Source of the DNA: Falsibacillus pallidus
GTDB taxonomy: Bacteria; Bacillota; Bacilli; Bacillales; DSM-25281
Reading direction: 5' to 3'
Assembly: GCF_003350505.1 (NCBI RefSeq)
Contig: NZ_QQAY01000005.1
Span: 1-64,000, forward strand
DNA: 64,000 nucleotides
Positions 32,588-41,136 of the stretch are shown here, in pieces. Under the pieces are notes generated by a model. That model saw nothing but the letters and a program-made list of their open reading frames with translations, was not told where the DNA came from and made no database searches. Both the position numbers and the translations under genes were made by a program. Position 1 is the stretch's first letter. Each line of letters opens with the position of its first letter.

Positions 32588-33358
32588 GTGGATATTAAAT
32601 CAAAAGTTCAAGACCAGTTTGGAAAAACGGCAAGCGACTATGTGACAAGTGACATTCATCGAAAAGGCGCCGACCTTCATCTGATTGTAAAAATGGCAAA
32701 GTTGACTGATAAAGAAAGTGTTCTCGACGTCGCGACGGGCGGCGGACATACAGCAAATGCCCTGGCTCCTTTTGCAAACGAAGTGACCGCTTTTGATCTA
32801 ACAAAGGAAATGTTAGCCGCGGCTGAAAATTTTATCACTTCCAATGGGCACCAAAATGTTGCTTATGTTCAAGGTGATGCTGAAAAGATGCCGTTTGCAA
32901 ATGAATCCTTCGATGTTGTAGCCTGCCGCATTGCCCCTCACCATTTTCCGAATATCGACTCCTTTATAGCCGAAGTTTATCGTGTGTTAAAACCAGGCGG
33001 CCGTTTTCTATTAGATGATAATGTCGCACCTGAAAACGATGAGTGGGACCAATTTTATAATACGGTTGAAAAGACACGGGATCCAAGCCATAGCAGAGCT
33101 TTGAAAAAATCAGAATGGCTGCGGAAAATCGAACTGAGCGGGTTTGAAATCAGTGAATGGGTCGCGTTCCGTAAAACCTTTGTGTTTGAAAGCTGGTTTA
33201 ACCGCATGAAGCAGTCGGAGGAAGTAAAAAAGTCTCTAAACAGCTATATCTTGAAGGCTGGACCAGATATTCATAAAAAGTTCCGGGTAAAGATGAACGA
33301 TGAGACCGTGGAATCATTTGAAGGGGAATCTATCGTACTAAAAGCGATTAAATACTAA
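32588..33358 (+). CDS. Class I SAM-dependent methyltransferase (UbiE/COQ5-like)
   Basis: A 256-residue protein starting at a GTG behind GGAGGGG. Motif I is VLDVATGGGHTANALAPF (residues about 41-58), DLTKEMLAAAE is the acidic loop, and AEKMPFANESFDVVACRIAPHHF followed by VLKPGGRFLLDD are the post-motifs of ubiquinone/menaquinone-type C- and O-methyltransferases. The substrate is not determined; it is not next to a quinone operon. The terminator at 33380 closes it. Confidence 0.87.
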   Translation: MDIKSKVQDQFGKTASDYVTSDIHRKGADLHLIVKMAKLTDKESVLDVATGGGHTANALAPFANEVTAFDLTKEMLAAAENFITSNGHQNVAYVQGDAEKMPFANESFDVVACRIAPHHFPNIDSFIAEVYRVLKPGGRFLLDDNVAPENDEWDQFYNTVEKTRDPSHSRALKKSEWLRKIELSGFEISEWVAFRKTFVFESWFNRMKQSEEVKKSLNSYILKAGPDIHKKFRVKMNDETVESFEGESIVLKAIKY

Positions 33359-33379
33359 AAATGTGTGGCTGCGCAAACA

Positions 33380-33420
33380 AAAAAAACACAGCTCCCTTAA
33401 CAAAATAAGGGAGCTGCATT
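33380..33420. terminator. Bidirectional terminator between convergent genes
   Basis: AGCTCCCTTA/TAAGGGAGCT stem with an A-run on the left and T-rich tail on the right. Confidence 0.85.
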
Positions 33421-33438
33421 TATATAATCACTATTTAA

Positions 33439-34089
33439 TTATAAGGAATCAATCGCTTCCTTCACTTCTACGTCGCCTTTCACGACCTGGAATTCCTTCC
33501 CGATCGTTGCGTTGTTTTCCAAGACGGCCACAATCACTCGGGCCACGTCTTCTCGTGGAATTTCATTTCGCTCGACTGTTGTGGCTGCATTTACTTTGCC
33601 AGTTCCATCATCATTCGTCAGCGCGCCTGGGTGAATGATTGTGTAATCGAGGTCGGTGTCCCGCAGCCATTCATCTGCGTAATGCTTGGCCACGACATAT
33701 GGCGCAAAGGATGAATCTGCAGACTGGATCGCTTCACGCGTTGTATCATACGAACTGATCATCACGTAGCGCTTCACGCCCGCTTGTTTTGCGGCTTCGA
33801 TGGTTTTTACTGCCCCATCCAAGTCGACTAATATCGTTTTGTCTGGGCCCGTTTTTGGTCCTGAACCAGCTGCAAAAACGATAGCATCGACGCCTTCAGC
33901 GGCTTTTGCAATGTCTGGGATGTCTCCTTCGAGATCCACAACGACCGTTTCAGCACCCAACTCTTTAAAGTAGGATGCCTGCTTCTCTTTGCGAATCATG
34001 ACTTTTGCTTCCAAATCTTGATGATCCTGAATAAAGGAAACGAGATGTTTCCCAACTTGACCGTTTGCTCCAACAATTAGTACTTTCAT
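33439..34089 (-). CDS. NAD(P)H-binding atypical SDR (YwnB/NmrA-like)
   Basis: A 216-residue protein: N-terminal VLIVGANGQVGKHLVSFIQ nucleotide-binding loop, VVVDLEGDIPDIAKAAEGVDAIVFAAGSG, SSYDTTREA and a YVVAKHYADEWLRDTDLDYTIIHPG block with the Tyr-xxx-Lys motif replaced by VAKHYADEW, as in NAD(P)-binding regulatory/reductase SDRs. B. subtilis YwnB and YhfK are relatives. Substrate unknown. Confidence 0.87.
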   Translation of the reverse strand: MKVLIVGANGQVGKHLVSFIQDHQDLEAKVMIRKEKQASYFKELGAETVVVDLEGDIPDIAKAAEGVDAIVFAAGSGPKTGPDKTILVDLDGAVKTIEAAKQAGVKRYVMISSYDTTREAIQSADSSFAPYVVAKHYADEWLRDTDLDYTIIHPGALTNDDGTGKVNAATTVERNEIPREDVARVIVAVLENNATIGKEFQVVKGDVEVKEAIDSL

Positions 34090-34232
34090 TGATTACATCC
34101 TTTCTTCCTTTTACTCACAAATGTAATATACCCTGAAAGGAGGATGGTCAAGCATCTGGATGTGCTGGAAACAAAAAGGTGCCTGTCCCCCATCGCTTTA
34201 ACTCACCTGAGGTCAGACACCCATTTCAATTC

Positions 34233-34430
34233 CTATTCATCTTCAATAACTCGAGACACATCATTCCCACAAACCTTGCACTTGCCTTCTAAGACAATCC
34301 CATTTGAATGATTCTCAATCGTAAACTGTTCAATTTCTACAACATCTGAACAATTCGTGCAGAAAACGTTCTTTTTTAGTTTCTTTCTAATATCTTCAGG
34401 AATTGCGAGCCATTTTTTATTTGCATCCAT
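34233..34430 (-). CDS. Small zinc-ribbon protein
   Basis: A 65-residue protein with two CxxC knuckles (FCTNCSD at about 23-29 and CKVCGND at about 51-57). A basic N-terminal helix precedes the ribbon. AAAGGGG precedes the ATG. Many Bacillus genomes carry such orphan ribbons; function unknown. Confidence 0.7.
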   Translation of the reverse strand: MDANKKWLAIPEDIRKKLKKNVFCTNCSDVVEIEQFTIENHSNGIVLEGKCKVCGNDVSRVIEDE

Positions 34431-34482
34431 GTGTTAACCCCTTTCTGCATTCGAATTTTTCTTATCATCAAACAGAAAAGCG

Positions 34483-35868
34483 TTATTTAAGCTCCAACAG
34501 CGTAACGGCTTCTACATGAGCCGTCTGCGGGAACATGTCCACTGGCTGGATGTATTTAATGTTATATTGCTTGCTTAAGATCTGCAGGTCCTTCGCCAAT
34601 GTTGAAGGATTGCAGGAGACGTAGACGATTTTCTTTGGCTTACTTTTGAGCATGGTGTCGAGCAGTGCCTGATCGCAGCCGGTTCTTGGCGGGTCGACGA
34701 TGATGACGTCCGGCTTGAAGCCTTGCTTCTGCCATTTCGGGACGACCTGCTCGGCTTTGCCGCTGACGTACAGGGCGTTTTCTACGCCGTGCTTCTTGGC
34801 GTTTTTCTTAGCGTCTTCGATCGATTCCGGGATGATGTCCATGCCGCGGAGCTCCTTCGCGCCGTCTGCGACCCAAAGGCCGATGGTACCTACGCCGCAG
34901 TAAGCATCGATGACGTTTTCCTTTCCTGTCAGGGCTGCTGCATTTTTCACTTCATTATAAAGCTTCACCGTCTGGACGGGATTCAGCTGGAAGAACGCGC
35001 GCGCGGAAAGTTCATAGGAAAACTCTTCAAGGTGCTCCTCGATGATTTCCTTCCCGCTCAAATGAACCGTTTTGTCGCCAAAAATGATGGACGTTTTCTT
35101 CGGATTCACGTTCTGCATGACAGAAGCGACTTCCGGCAGGCGCTTCTTGATTTCTGCCACAAGAAGATCTTTGCGCTTCAGCTCGTCTACTGCCGTCACA
35201 AGCACAACCTGGACTTGGCCGGTCTTGATGCCGACGCGGGTCACGATGGTGCGCAGTACGCCTTTTTTCGTTTTTTCATTATAGATAGGAATGCCGAGAT
35301 CTTTCACAATCTGCTTGATGACATTCGTGACTTTGTTCGTTTCCGGCTGCTGCACGATGCATTCCGGCACGTCGATCAGCTTATGGGAATTGAGGCTGTA
35401 AAGGCCCGCAATGATTTTTCCGTCGCGCTCCCCAAGCTGGAATTGACTCTTATTGCGGTAGTGCCAAGGGTTGTCCATCCCGATTGTTGAACGGATGTCC
35501 ATTTGGCCGACCTTGAATTTTGTATGGCGTTCAAGCGATTGGATGACAATGTCCCTTTTCAGCTCCAGCTGTTTTACGTACTCCAAATGCTGGAGCTGGC
35601 AGCCTCCGCACTGTTCATAAACAGGGCATGGCGGCTTCGTCCTGAATGGCGACGCTTTGCGGATTTTTTTAATTCGGCCTTCTGCAAACTTCGGGTGAAT
35701 CTTCGTTGCTTCCACGACGACCTCTTCGTCTGGCAGCGCACCTGGAACGAAGACGACTTGGCGCTTAAAGTAGCCGACTCCTTCCCCATTGATCCCGAGT
35801 CGCTTGATCGTTAGGGGGAATGTCTGTTTTTCTTTGATGAATACTTTTTGTTCTGCTTGTTTTTTCAC
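34483..35868 (-). CDS. rlmD: 23S rRNA (uracil-C5) methyltransferase, RlmD/RlmCD type
   Basis: A 461-residue RNA methyltransferase with an N-terminal TRAM domain ([27 protein letters not shown]), an iron-sulfur motif [14 protein letters not shown], AdoMet motif [29 protein letters not shown] and the catalytic Cys in [15 protein letters not shown]. The start is a GTG behind GGAGTGA, 6 bases after the alkA stop, so the two genes form an operon. In B. subtilis the equivalent enzyme modifies two uridines of 23S rRNA; the local order resembles yfjO-yfjP. Confidence 0.92.
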   Translation of the reverse strand: MKKQAEQKVFIKEKQTFPLTIKRLGINGEGVGYFKRQVVFVPGALPDEEVVVEATKIHPKFAEGRIKKIRKASPFRTKPPCPVYEQCGGCQLQHLEYVKQLELKRDIVIQSLERHTKFKVGQMDIRSTIGMDNPWHYRNKSQFQLGERDGKIIAGLYSLNSHKLIDVPECIVQQPETNKVTNVIKQIVKDLGIPIYNEKTKKGVLRTIVTRVGIKTGQVQVVLVTAVDELKRKDLLVAEIKKRLPEVASVMQNVNPKKTSIIFGDKTVHLSGKEIIEEHLEEFSYELSARAFFQLNPVQTVKLYNEVKNAAALTGKENVIDAYCGVGTIGLWVADGAKELRGMDIIPESIEDAKKNAKKHGVENALYVSGKAEQVVPKWQKQGFKPDVIIVDPPRTGCDQALLDTMLKSKPKKIVYVSCNPSTLAKDLQILSKQYNIKYIQPVDMFPQTAHVEAVTLLELK

Positions 35869-35874
35869 TGCAAA

Positions 35875-36747
35875 TCACTCCGTTACTTCAATGCTTCTCC
35901 ATAGGTAGAGAGAGGCGTAGCTTAAATATGGCTTCCATTTTTCGCTGGACTGTTCCATGAAGTTCAAGTCCGGTTTCGCTTCCAGCTGATATAGTTTCTT
36001 CAATGCATTTTGGATTCCGACGTCGCCCGTTGGGAAAAGATTTGGACGACCGAGCCCAAATAATAGGAAGTTCTGTGCGGTCCATGGGCCGACTCCGCGG
36101 ATTTTCACTAGCGTCTTCATGATCGTTTCATCCGATTCTTCACTCAATTGTTCTAAATCTAGCTTCCCGCTTACGATCATCTCGCTCAATCCGATGATAT
36201 ACTCTGCTTTTCGCTGGCTGAACTGCAGCTCCCGCAATTCCTCGATTGTAAGGGAAGCCGACCTTTCCGGCGACGGATAGAACCAGACGTCGTCGATTTC
36301 TTCACCGTATGTCTGGACGAACCGCTCCGTCAAGGTGAACGCGAACTTCAAGTTCAACTGCTGATGGATGATGCATTTCACCAGGCATGAATACGGCGAA
36401 AAATCAAGGATGAGCGGCGTTCCGCGGTGCTGGTGGAAAATATCCTTCAGATCGCTCTCCTGAAAATGGCTGTGGATTTCCGACAATGGAATGTCCCACT
36501 GAAATACATGGGCGATCCGCTTCTGAACGATTTCCTTCGTCTCATCTTTTTTCCCCTTGATGAGAAAAACCGGCTCGTCCAGCGTTCCGATTGCCTGCAC
36601 CTCAACCACTTCATTCTCCGGTTCGTATATAGGTACACGAGCAATTCGGGCTTCCCTGTCAACGCTGTTCAATGGATCGAGTTCAAGGCGTTCCAGCACT
36701 AGATCAAAATTATATGGTCCTTCAATCTCCATTCTTTGTTCCCACAT
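35875..36747 (-). CDS. alkA: DNA-3-methyladenine glycosylase (AlkA type)
   Basis: A 290-residue base-excision enzyme with an N-terminal beta domain and a helix-hairpin-helix/GPD core: VKIRGVGPWTAQNFLLFGLG followed by NLFPTGDVGIQNAL, where the Asp is the catalytic residue. CIIHQQLNLKFAFTLTERFV is the usual entry helix. It removes alkylated purines. The gene lies upstream of rlmD with a 6-base gap on the same strand. Confidence 0.88.
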   Translation of the reverse strand: MWEQRMEIEGPYNFDLVLERLELDPLNSVDREARIARVPIYEPENEVVEVQAIGTLDEPVFLIKGKKDETKEIVQKRIAHVFQWDIPLSEIHSHFQESDLKDIFHQHRGTPLILDFSPYSCLVKCIIHQQLNLKFAFTLTERFVQTYGEEIDDVWFYPSPERSASLTIEELRELQFSQRKAEYIIGLSEMIVSGKLDLEQLSEESDETIMKTLVKIRGVGPWTAQNFLLFGLGRPNLFPTGDVGIQNALKKLYQLEAKPDLNFMEQSSEKWKPYLSYASLYLWRSIEVTE

Positions 36748-36808
36748 GACGATTCTCTCCCAATCCCACTTGTTTTCTCGATTATAGCATAGTTGACCTG
36801 GACAAAAG

Positions 36809-36829
36809 AAAAAAGCCCATTTAAAGGCT
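36809..36829 (-). terminator. Short terminator hairpin behind the structured element
   Basis: GAGCC...GGGCT-type small hairpin followed on the minus strand by TTTTTTCTTTT, immediately 3' of the palindromic element at 36830-36959. Confidence 0.6.
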
Positions 36830-36959
36830 CTTCAGACTGTTGACAAACGCTCGCATTCTTCGTTGCCCGGCCTCTTCGGATGCTCATTGCCGCTTTAGGC
36901 AACTCCGCCCCTCATCGGTCGCGCGCCTCGACTGACAAGCGTTTTCATTCAGTCTGAAG
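36830..36959. repeat. 130-base structured palindromic element
   Basis: Ends are a perfect 10-bp inverted repeat (CTTCAGACTG at 36830-36839 with CAGTCTGAAG at 36950-36959). A second pair AAACGCT/AGCGTTT lies inside, and a GTTGCC/GGCAAC stem in the centre. On the minus strand it lies in the 3' region of pdaA, just before a small terminator. No open frame or protein match is seen. It could be an interspersed RNA element or a MITE-like unit. Confidence 0.6.
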
Positions 36960-37000
36960 GATTCCTAAACAGACTTTTCCTAAATAACTATTAAGGTACA

Positions 37001-37804
37001 TTAAGGTGTCACAATAGGATTTTTCATATGCTTGTTCATCATGTAGTCATCAAGGCTTTTGAATTCATAGCCCTGTTTCTTCAAATCCTTGATGGCTTTA
37101 TCAAGGGCGTCTGCATTGTCCTTCGAAACAGTGTGCAGCAGGATGACGGCACCCGGGTGGGCCTGCGCCATGATGTTGTCGTAGGAATACTTCCAGCCTT
37201 TTTGCTGATCAGTTTTCCAATCGACGAAGGCAAGTGACCAGAACACATGGGTATACCCCTCGTCCTGCGCGATTTTCAGCGTGCGTTCACTAAAGATCCC
37301 GCGCGGCGGCCTTAAGTACGCCATGTCTTTCTGCTTCGTGATGCGGGCTGTTTCGTCCTTTACTTTCTGCAATTGTTCCTTGATCTGTTCATCGCTGATC
37401 TGCGTCATATCCGGGTGTCCCCAGGAGTGATTCCCGACGATGTGCCCCTCATTGACCATCCGCTTGACGAGGTCCGGTGCACTTTTTAGATAATGGCCGG
37501 TCACGAAGAATGTCGCCGGCACTTTTTCTTTTTTCAAAACATCCAGCACCTGCGCCGTATAGCCATTTTCATAGCCGTTGTCGAACGTCATATAGAGGAC
37601 TTTTTTGTCCTTGCTGTCCTTGTAGAAGCTTCCGTATTTCGCAAGCAGCGTGTCGAGTTTGGCTCCCGCCTGCCCCTGTTCGCCATTCTTGCCTTTTTGG
37701 AATCCCCAGTGAATCGGTTCATTCGAAACCGCGAACACCGCATGCGTGAAGGATAAAATCAACACCAATGCGGCAGCGCTAGCGACTGCATACCATTTTT
37801 TCAT
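37001..37804 (-). CDS. pdaA: Delta-lactam-biosynthetic de-N-acetylase PdaA
   Basis: A 267-residue secreted polysaccharide deacetylase (NodB fold). A signal peptide spans about 1-26 (ending THAVFA). Catalytic landmarks: YMTFDNGYENGYT (with DNGYE in place of the usual DDG, typical of PdaA), VGNHSWGHPDMTQ with the two metal His, YLRPPRGIFSERTL and AVILLHTVSKDNADAL. PdaA removes N-acetyl groups from muramic acid so that muramic delta-lactam can form in the spore cortex, which is needed for germination; this ties the genome to sporulation. The position matches yfjS. Confidence 0.93.
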   Translation of the reverse strand: MKKWYAVASAAALVLILSFTHAVFAVSNEPIHWGFQKGKNGEQGQAGAKLDTLLAKYGSFYKDSKDKKVLYMTFDNGYENGYTAQVLDVLKKEKVPATFFVTGHYLKSAPDLVKRMVNEGHIVGNHSWGHPDMTQISDEQIKEQLQKVKDETARITKQKDMAYLRPPRGIFSERTLKIAQDEGYTHVFWSLAFVDWKTDQQKGWKYSYDNIMAQAHPGAVILLHTVSKDNADALDKAIKDLKKQGYEFKSLDDYMMNKHMKNPIVTP

Positions 37805-37900
37805 ACTGTTCCCTTCCTTTACCGCTTTTGGTATTAGGGTTTGTGTAAAAGAAAGGAAACATGCTTGCTTTTAAATGGAAAAATCGTTGGCTAAATAAAG

Positions 37901-37926
37901 AAAAAACACTTGGAATAATCCAAGTG
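37901..37926 (-). terminator. Terminator of the 59-aa gene
   Basis: CACTTGGA/TCCAAGTG stem, 4-base loop, six T on the minus strand. Confidence 0.85.
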
Positions 37927-37930
37927 CCGG

Positions 37931-38110
37931 TCATCTGCTTATTGCGTTGTGTCTTTTGTTTCGAATCAAAATAAGAGAACTTAAGGTACAAATGGAACAA
38001 AGGGAAAGTTCTAGGCTCTGATTATCCCAATTCAAGGCGATACTAGTTATCAGGCCTCCAAATGATAGCACAGCAATCACTTTGAGAACTAAATAAAACA
38101 CATCCTTCAT
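37931..38110 (-). CDS. Small two-helix membrane protein (59 aa)
   Basis: An open frame of 59 codons starts at an ATG with AAGGAG 9 bases upstream. The protein has one hydrophobic helix after MKDVFYLVLK (about residues 5-26) and a second around residues 35-50, and ends RNKRHNAISR. It is followed 5 bases later by a clear terminator. The SD and terminator support a real gene. Family not recognised. Confidence 0.65.
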   Translation of the reverse strand: MKDVFYLVLKVIAVLSFGGLITSIALNWDNQSLELSLCSICTLSSLILIRNKRHNAISR

Positions 38111-38175
38111 CTTTATCCTCTCCTTATTAACAATAGTTAAATTATACCATAAGGTTGGCCAATTTTTCGAATTCT

Positions 38176-38961
38176 CTAAAAAAAATCCAGATTCATCTTG
38201 TTTGAATTTCTCTTCATGTAGAAATAAATAGCCAGTTCCTCACACGGAACCCCCTCAACGATTTCCAGTCGTTCCTCCTCCTGCATCGGTAAAAATGCCA
38301 GCCCCAAGCCGCTCGACACAAAATCCTGAATGACCGTATATGAATCTACGTACTGCAGCTGCTTCTCGGAAATATTTTGCTCCCGAATGAATCTCAATGT
38401 GCGGTTTCGGTGCGGACACTGCGTATCATGGCTGACAAAGAAAACCTCATTCGAAAAATCTGATACCACGTAGTCCTTCGCTTTCCAGAGTCCCATTTTA
38501 ATTTTTGAAGTATGGATGCACTGAAACTCAGGCTCAAAATCATCTGCGTATGTAAGGGCCACATCAATTTTCTGCAGTCTCAAAAGCTCCCTCAATCGTT
38601 CGCTATTATCCATAAACAGCTGATAATCCTTTATATTCCCTTTGATTCGACTGCTCAAATAACCCGCTAAGATGGATTGCGTCGCACCGATTCTAGTGAT
38701 AGCTCCAGTTCGTTTGATTTCGCTTTTCGCCTCATCTATCAGGTTCATGATTTTATCTGCGTATGCCATTAACGTCTCCCCAGCTGGAAGCAGCGAAATG
38801 CCTTTATTTGTCCGTGCGAAAAGCGGCGTGCCTAATTCCTGCTCCAGCTTCTTGATCCGTTCCGTGACATTCGGCTGCACATATCCAAGCTCCTTTGCCG
38901 CCTTGCTGATCGAACCTTCCTGTGCCACCGTTTTGAAAATGATCAAATCATTGAATTCCAT
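38176..38961 (-). CDS. LysR-family transcriptional regulator
   Basis: A 260-residue regulator taken from the Met with GGGGGTGATGG upstream. The wHTH reads MEFNDLIIFKTVAQEGSISK, then AAKELGYVQPNVTERIKKLE, then QELGTPLFARTNKGISLLPAGE. The effector domain follows. It is divergent from the DUF4865 and tautomerase genes, an arrangement I know from other Bacilli, and would control them. Here the targets are damaged, so the regulator may be an orphan. Confidence 0.87.
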   Translation of the reverse strand: MEFNDLIIFKTVAQEGSISKAAKELGYVQPNVTERIKKLEQELGTPLFARTNKGISLLPAGETLMAYADKIMNLIDEAKSEIKRTGAITRIGATQSILAGYLSSRIKGNIKDYQLFMDNSERLRELLRLQKIDVALTYADDFEPEFQCIHTSKIKMGLWKAKDYVVSDFSNEVFFVSHDTQCPHRNRTLRFIREQNISEKQLQYVDSYTVIQDFVSSGLGLAFLPMQEEERLEIVEGVPCEELAIYFYMKRNSNKMNLDFF

Positions 38962-39064
38962 CCCATCACCCCCGCCATCAGTTGAACTGATACCAACCAT
39001 CATTTACACCTATTTTACAGTATTTCACTCCAGAACTATTATAAAAATATAAAGCTGAAAGGAA

Positions 39065-39580
39065 GTGCCGACAGATTATGATATGGGGATCATTCGAAAA
39101 AGAGTCGCAGATAATGGATATAAAACCGATGGGTTTCCAGGTCTGAAGTTTAAGGCGTACTTAGTATCCGAAGCAAGTGAGAGTGGAAATTTGTACAATG
39201 CCTATGCTCCCCTCTATGTTTGGAATGAGGCGGATGGAATGAACAAATTTGTCTTTGAAGGCTATTATGACAACATTTTGGGCTCGTTCGGATGGCAGCA
39301 AATCCAAATCGGCGTGCCGTTATATTTGGACTTGGCGGAGAATTTTTCTAAAAGCAACTATGTTGTGGAAGCTGCCGGTCGTATTTCGGAAAATAAAACA
39401 TTGACTCAAACCACATTTATGGATGCCGGCGATTTTGCAATTGGGGAACAGTTAGGAAAATGCTTGATTTACAACCCGGATAAATGGGGCTACAGCCAGT
39501 TCACTTTTTATAAGGAAAAGCCGGAAATTGCTCAAGACGCTCCCGTGACCGTATATGAAATCCTCCACATTTCCCAATAG
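39065..39580 (+). CDS. DUF4865 family protein, N-terminus probably eroded
   Basis: A 171-residue frame beginning (GTG) PTDYDMGIIRKRVADNGYKT. This matches DUF4865, whose members as I know them start about ten residues earlier with M-x-YK-x-x-LPxDYDM. Here the expected YK codons are seen in another frame (TATAAAGCTGAA), suggesting a small insertion between them and the present start. The GTG lies only 2 bases behind AAAGGA, a poor spacing. The rest of the family (FPGLKFKAYLVSE, YDNILGSFGWQQIQ, YNPDKWGYSQFTFY) is intact. Confidence 0.75.
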   Translation: MPTDYDMGIIRKRVADNGYKTDGFPGLKFKAYLVSEASESGNLYNAYAPLYVWNEADGMNKFVFEGYYDNILGSFGWQQIQIGVPLYLDLAENFSKSNYVVEAAGRISENKTLTQTTFMDAGDFAIGEQLGKCLIYNPDKWGYSQFTFYKEKPEIAQDAPVTVYEILHISQ

Positions 39581-39595
39581 GAAGGATTTTGCATT

Positions 39596-39990
39596 ATGCC
39601 GATTGTGACCGTTTATTATCCTGAGCAGCTTGCAAGTTCTGGCAAGCTGGAGTCAGCGAGCAAAGGCATCCACCAATCATTGATCTAGCATTTCCACATC
39701 CCTGAAGCTGACTATTTCCAGTTGTATATGCCCTATCCTTCTGATCACTTTTTCTTCGATCCTCTTACCTGCTTGCGGAGGGGCAAAAGAGAACAAAAAA
39801 CATGGTGTATATCGCCATTACTTGCGGACCCGGCAGGACGGCTGAGCAAAAAAAGGGGCTGTATCAGGCCATTGCTGAACGTGTATCTGTGGATCTGGAA
39901 ATCGCTATGACCGACGTGTTTATCACAATGAACGAGACGCCTGCCGAGAACTGGTCGTTTGGGGATGGGTTGGGGCAGATGATTCCATGA
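39596..39990 (+). pseudogene. Tautomerase-family gene with nonsense and frameshift
   Basis: Starts MPIVTVYYPEQLASSGKLES, with Pro1 after Met as in 4-oxalocrotonate tautomerase relatives, behind GGAAGG. A TAG interrupts the frame at 39686-39688, after which HFHIPEADYFQLYMPYPSDH continues in the same frame. Near 39761-39766 a one-base loss shifts the frame; the remainder (MVYIAITCGPGRTAEQKKGL, then ETPAENWSFGDGLGQ) is read in the new frame to the TGA. Two independent lesions indicate a pseudogene of about 130 codons. Confidence 0.88.
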
Positions 39991-40008
39991 GTTTTTTTAA
40001 TTTGTGAA

Positions 40009-40037
40009 AAGGGAACCCCACTTTTTGGAGTTCCCTT
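40009..40037. terminator. Terminator behind the tautomerase pseudogene
   Basis: AAGGGAACcCCA/TGGaGTTCCCTT stem followed by ATTTTTTGG. Confidence 0.85.
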
Positions 40038-40058
40038 ATTTTTTGGCAAATGCAAGTA

Positions 40059-40358
40059 CTAACGTGGGGATGTACTTGCACTTGCATTCTTTGTAAGTAA
40101 ACCTATAAAAATCACAACAAGCCCATTTATAAAAAATAAAACAGCATAAATGATAGAAATGATACCTGTTCCAAATCCGTATGGGTCGAATGGGCTTACT
40201 GAAATGGCTGTTAAGAAGAATATTAATGGAGTTAGAAGTAGAAAGACAATGCCTGACCAAACCTGCTTCTTTCTATTTGTTTTTGATATTTTAAAAGCAA
40301 TAATATTTGCTGCCGCCATTATAAGCAAAATAATGACTAAGAATAATCCCATCAACAT
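40059..40358 (-). CDS. Small hypothetical membrane protein
   Basis: A 99-residue protein with three hydrophobic segments (about 1-22, 34-55 and 66-90) and a short basic loop KISKTNRKKQ. AGGAGG lies 9 bases before the chosen ATG. Family not recognised. The gene at 40437 lies upstream on the same strand, so both may share a transcript. Confidence 0.65.
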   Translation of the reverse strand: MLMGLFLVIILLIMAAANIIAFKISKTNRKKQVWSGIVFLLLTPLIFFLTAISVSPFDPYGFGTGIISIIYAVLFFINGLVVIFIGLLTKNASASTSPR

Positions 40359-40436
40359 TACAATCAACCTCCTTTCGATTTAACAAAACAGTTTCACAAT
40401 AATTGAACAAACTGAAATGAAAATCCATCCATCTAT

Positions 40437-40691
40437 TCATTCAAAAAATGGAATGATGATAATTAGCCCGACTATAATAGGCAGGGCTACATACCATTTC
40501 ACCCTAATTTCAGACCAGTCTTTGAACCACTTCCCCATAATCGTTGCAATTATCCATGTTATAGTTCCAATCACAATTCCTGCTACGAGTTTCTCGAATG
40601 CATTATTAAACCCAAGCTGTTCCCTTGTTGTATCTACAATTCCAAAAATAATTAAAGTCGCACCTGCTAATAGTAAGTTATCTAGTTTCAT
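40437..40691 (-). CDS. Small hypothetical membrane protein
   Basis: An 84-residue protein with three hydrophobic segments (about 5-18, 33-51 and 64-82). GGGGGATGGGG precedes the ATG. Not recognised. The 21-bp array 4 lies about 75 bases upstream of its start. Confidence 0.6.
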   Translation of the reverse strand: MKLDNLLLAGATLIIFGIVDTTREQLGFNNAFEKLVAGIVIGTITWIIATIMGKWFKDWSEIRVKWYVALPIIVGLIIIIPFFE

Positions 40692-40765
40692 CCCCATCCC
40701 CCTCGTTTAAACCCTTACACTCATTATGGAAAAAACAGGAATGAAATTCAACCCCTTCTCAGCCA

Positions 40766-40887
40766 GTGGCGCATAGGCACAGCATTTTCGCGCATAAGCC
40801 ATTTAGTTTCGCGCATAGTCGATTGTTTTTCGCGCATAGAGGATGAAGTTTAGCGCATAGATAAGACTTTTTCGCGCATAGGACCGC
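40766..40887. repeat. 21-bp phased array 4 (GCGCATAAG core, 6 units)
   Basis: GCGCATA begins at 40769, 40790, 40811, 40832, 40853 and 40874, all exactly 21 bp apart. The core is usually TTTCGCGCATAG; the rest of each unit is unconserved. Confidence 0.9.
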
Positions 40888-41097
40888 TCATGAGAGTGAA
40901 TTCACCTTAATTTCCATGCCGTTTTGACCCTCCGCAGTGTTGAGAAATACATTTTGTCATTTATTTTCCCTCAAAATGTCTTTTCAGCTCGCTAAATGGT
41001 TCACTTTTGCCTTGCAACTCCCCATTTCCCCCTCGATCACTCGGCAAAGGGCCATTTTCATGCACAATCGCACCGCCATTTTGCCCCAGCCAACGCA
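40888..41097. other. Gene-free stretch, nothing recognised
   Basis: About 210 bases between array 4 and the fum terminator. No ORF with an SD, hairpin with T-run or repeat copy was seen. Confidence 0.5.
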
Positions 41098-41120
41098 AAA
41101 ACCCGCCACAAAGGACGGGT
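41098..41120 (-). terminator. Terminator of the fumarase gene
   Basis: ACCCGTCC...GGCGGGT hairpin followed by TTTTTG on the minus strand, 17 bases beyond the stop. Confidence 0.7.
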
Positions 41121-41136
41121 TCTCCACTCAACTATA

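Noticed and set aside
34723-35490. 255-codon + strand open frame
   Set aside because: It is antisense to rlmD, whose motifs are complete; no ribosome site.
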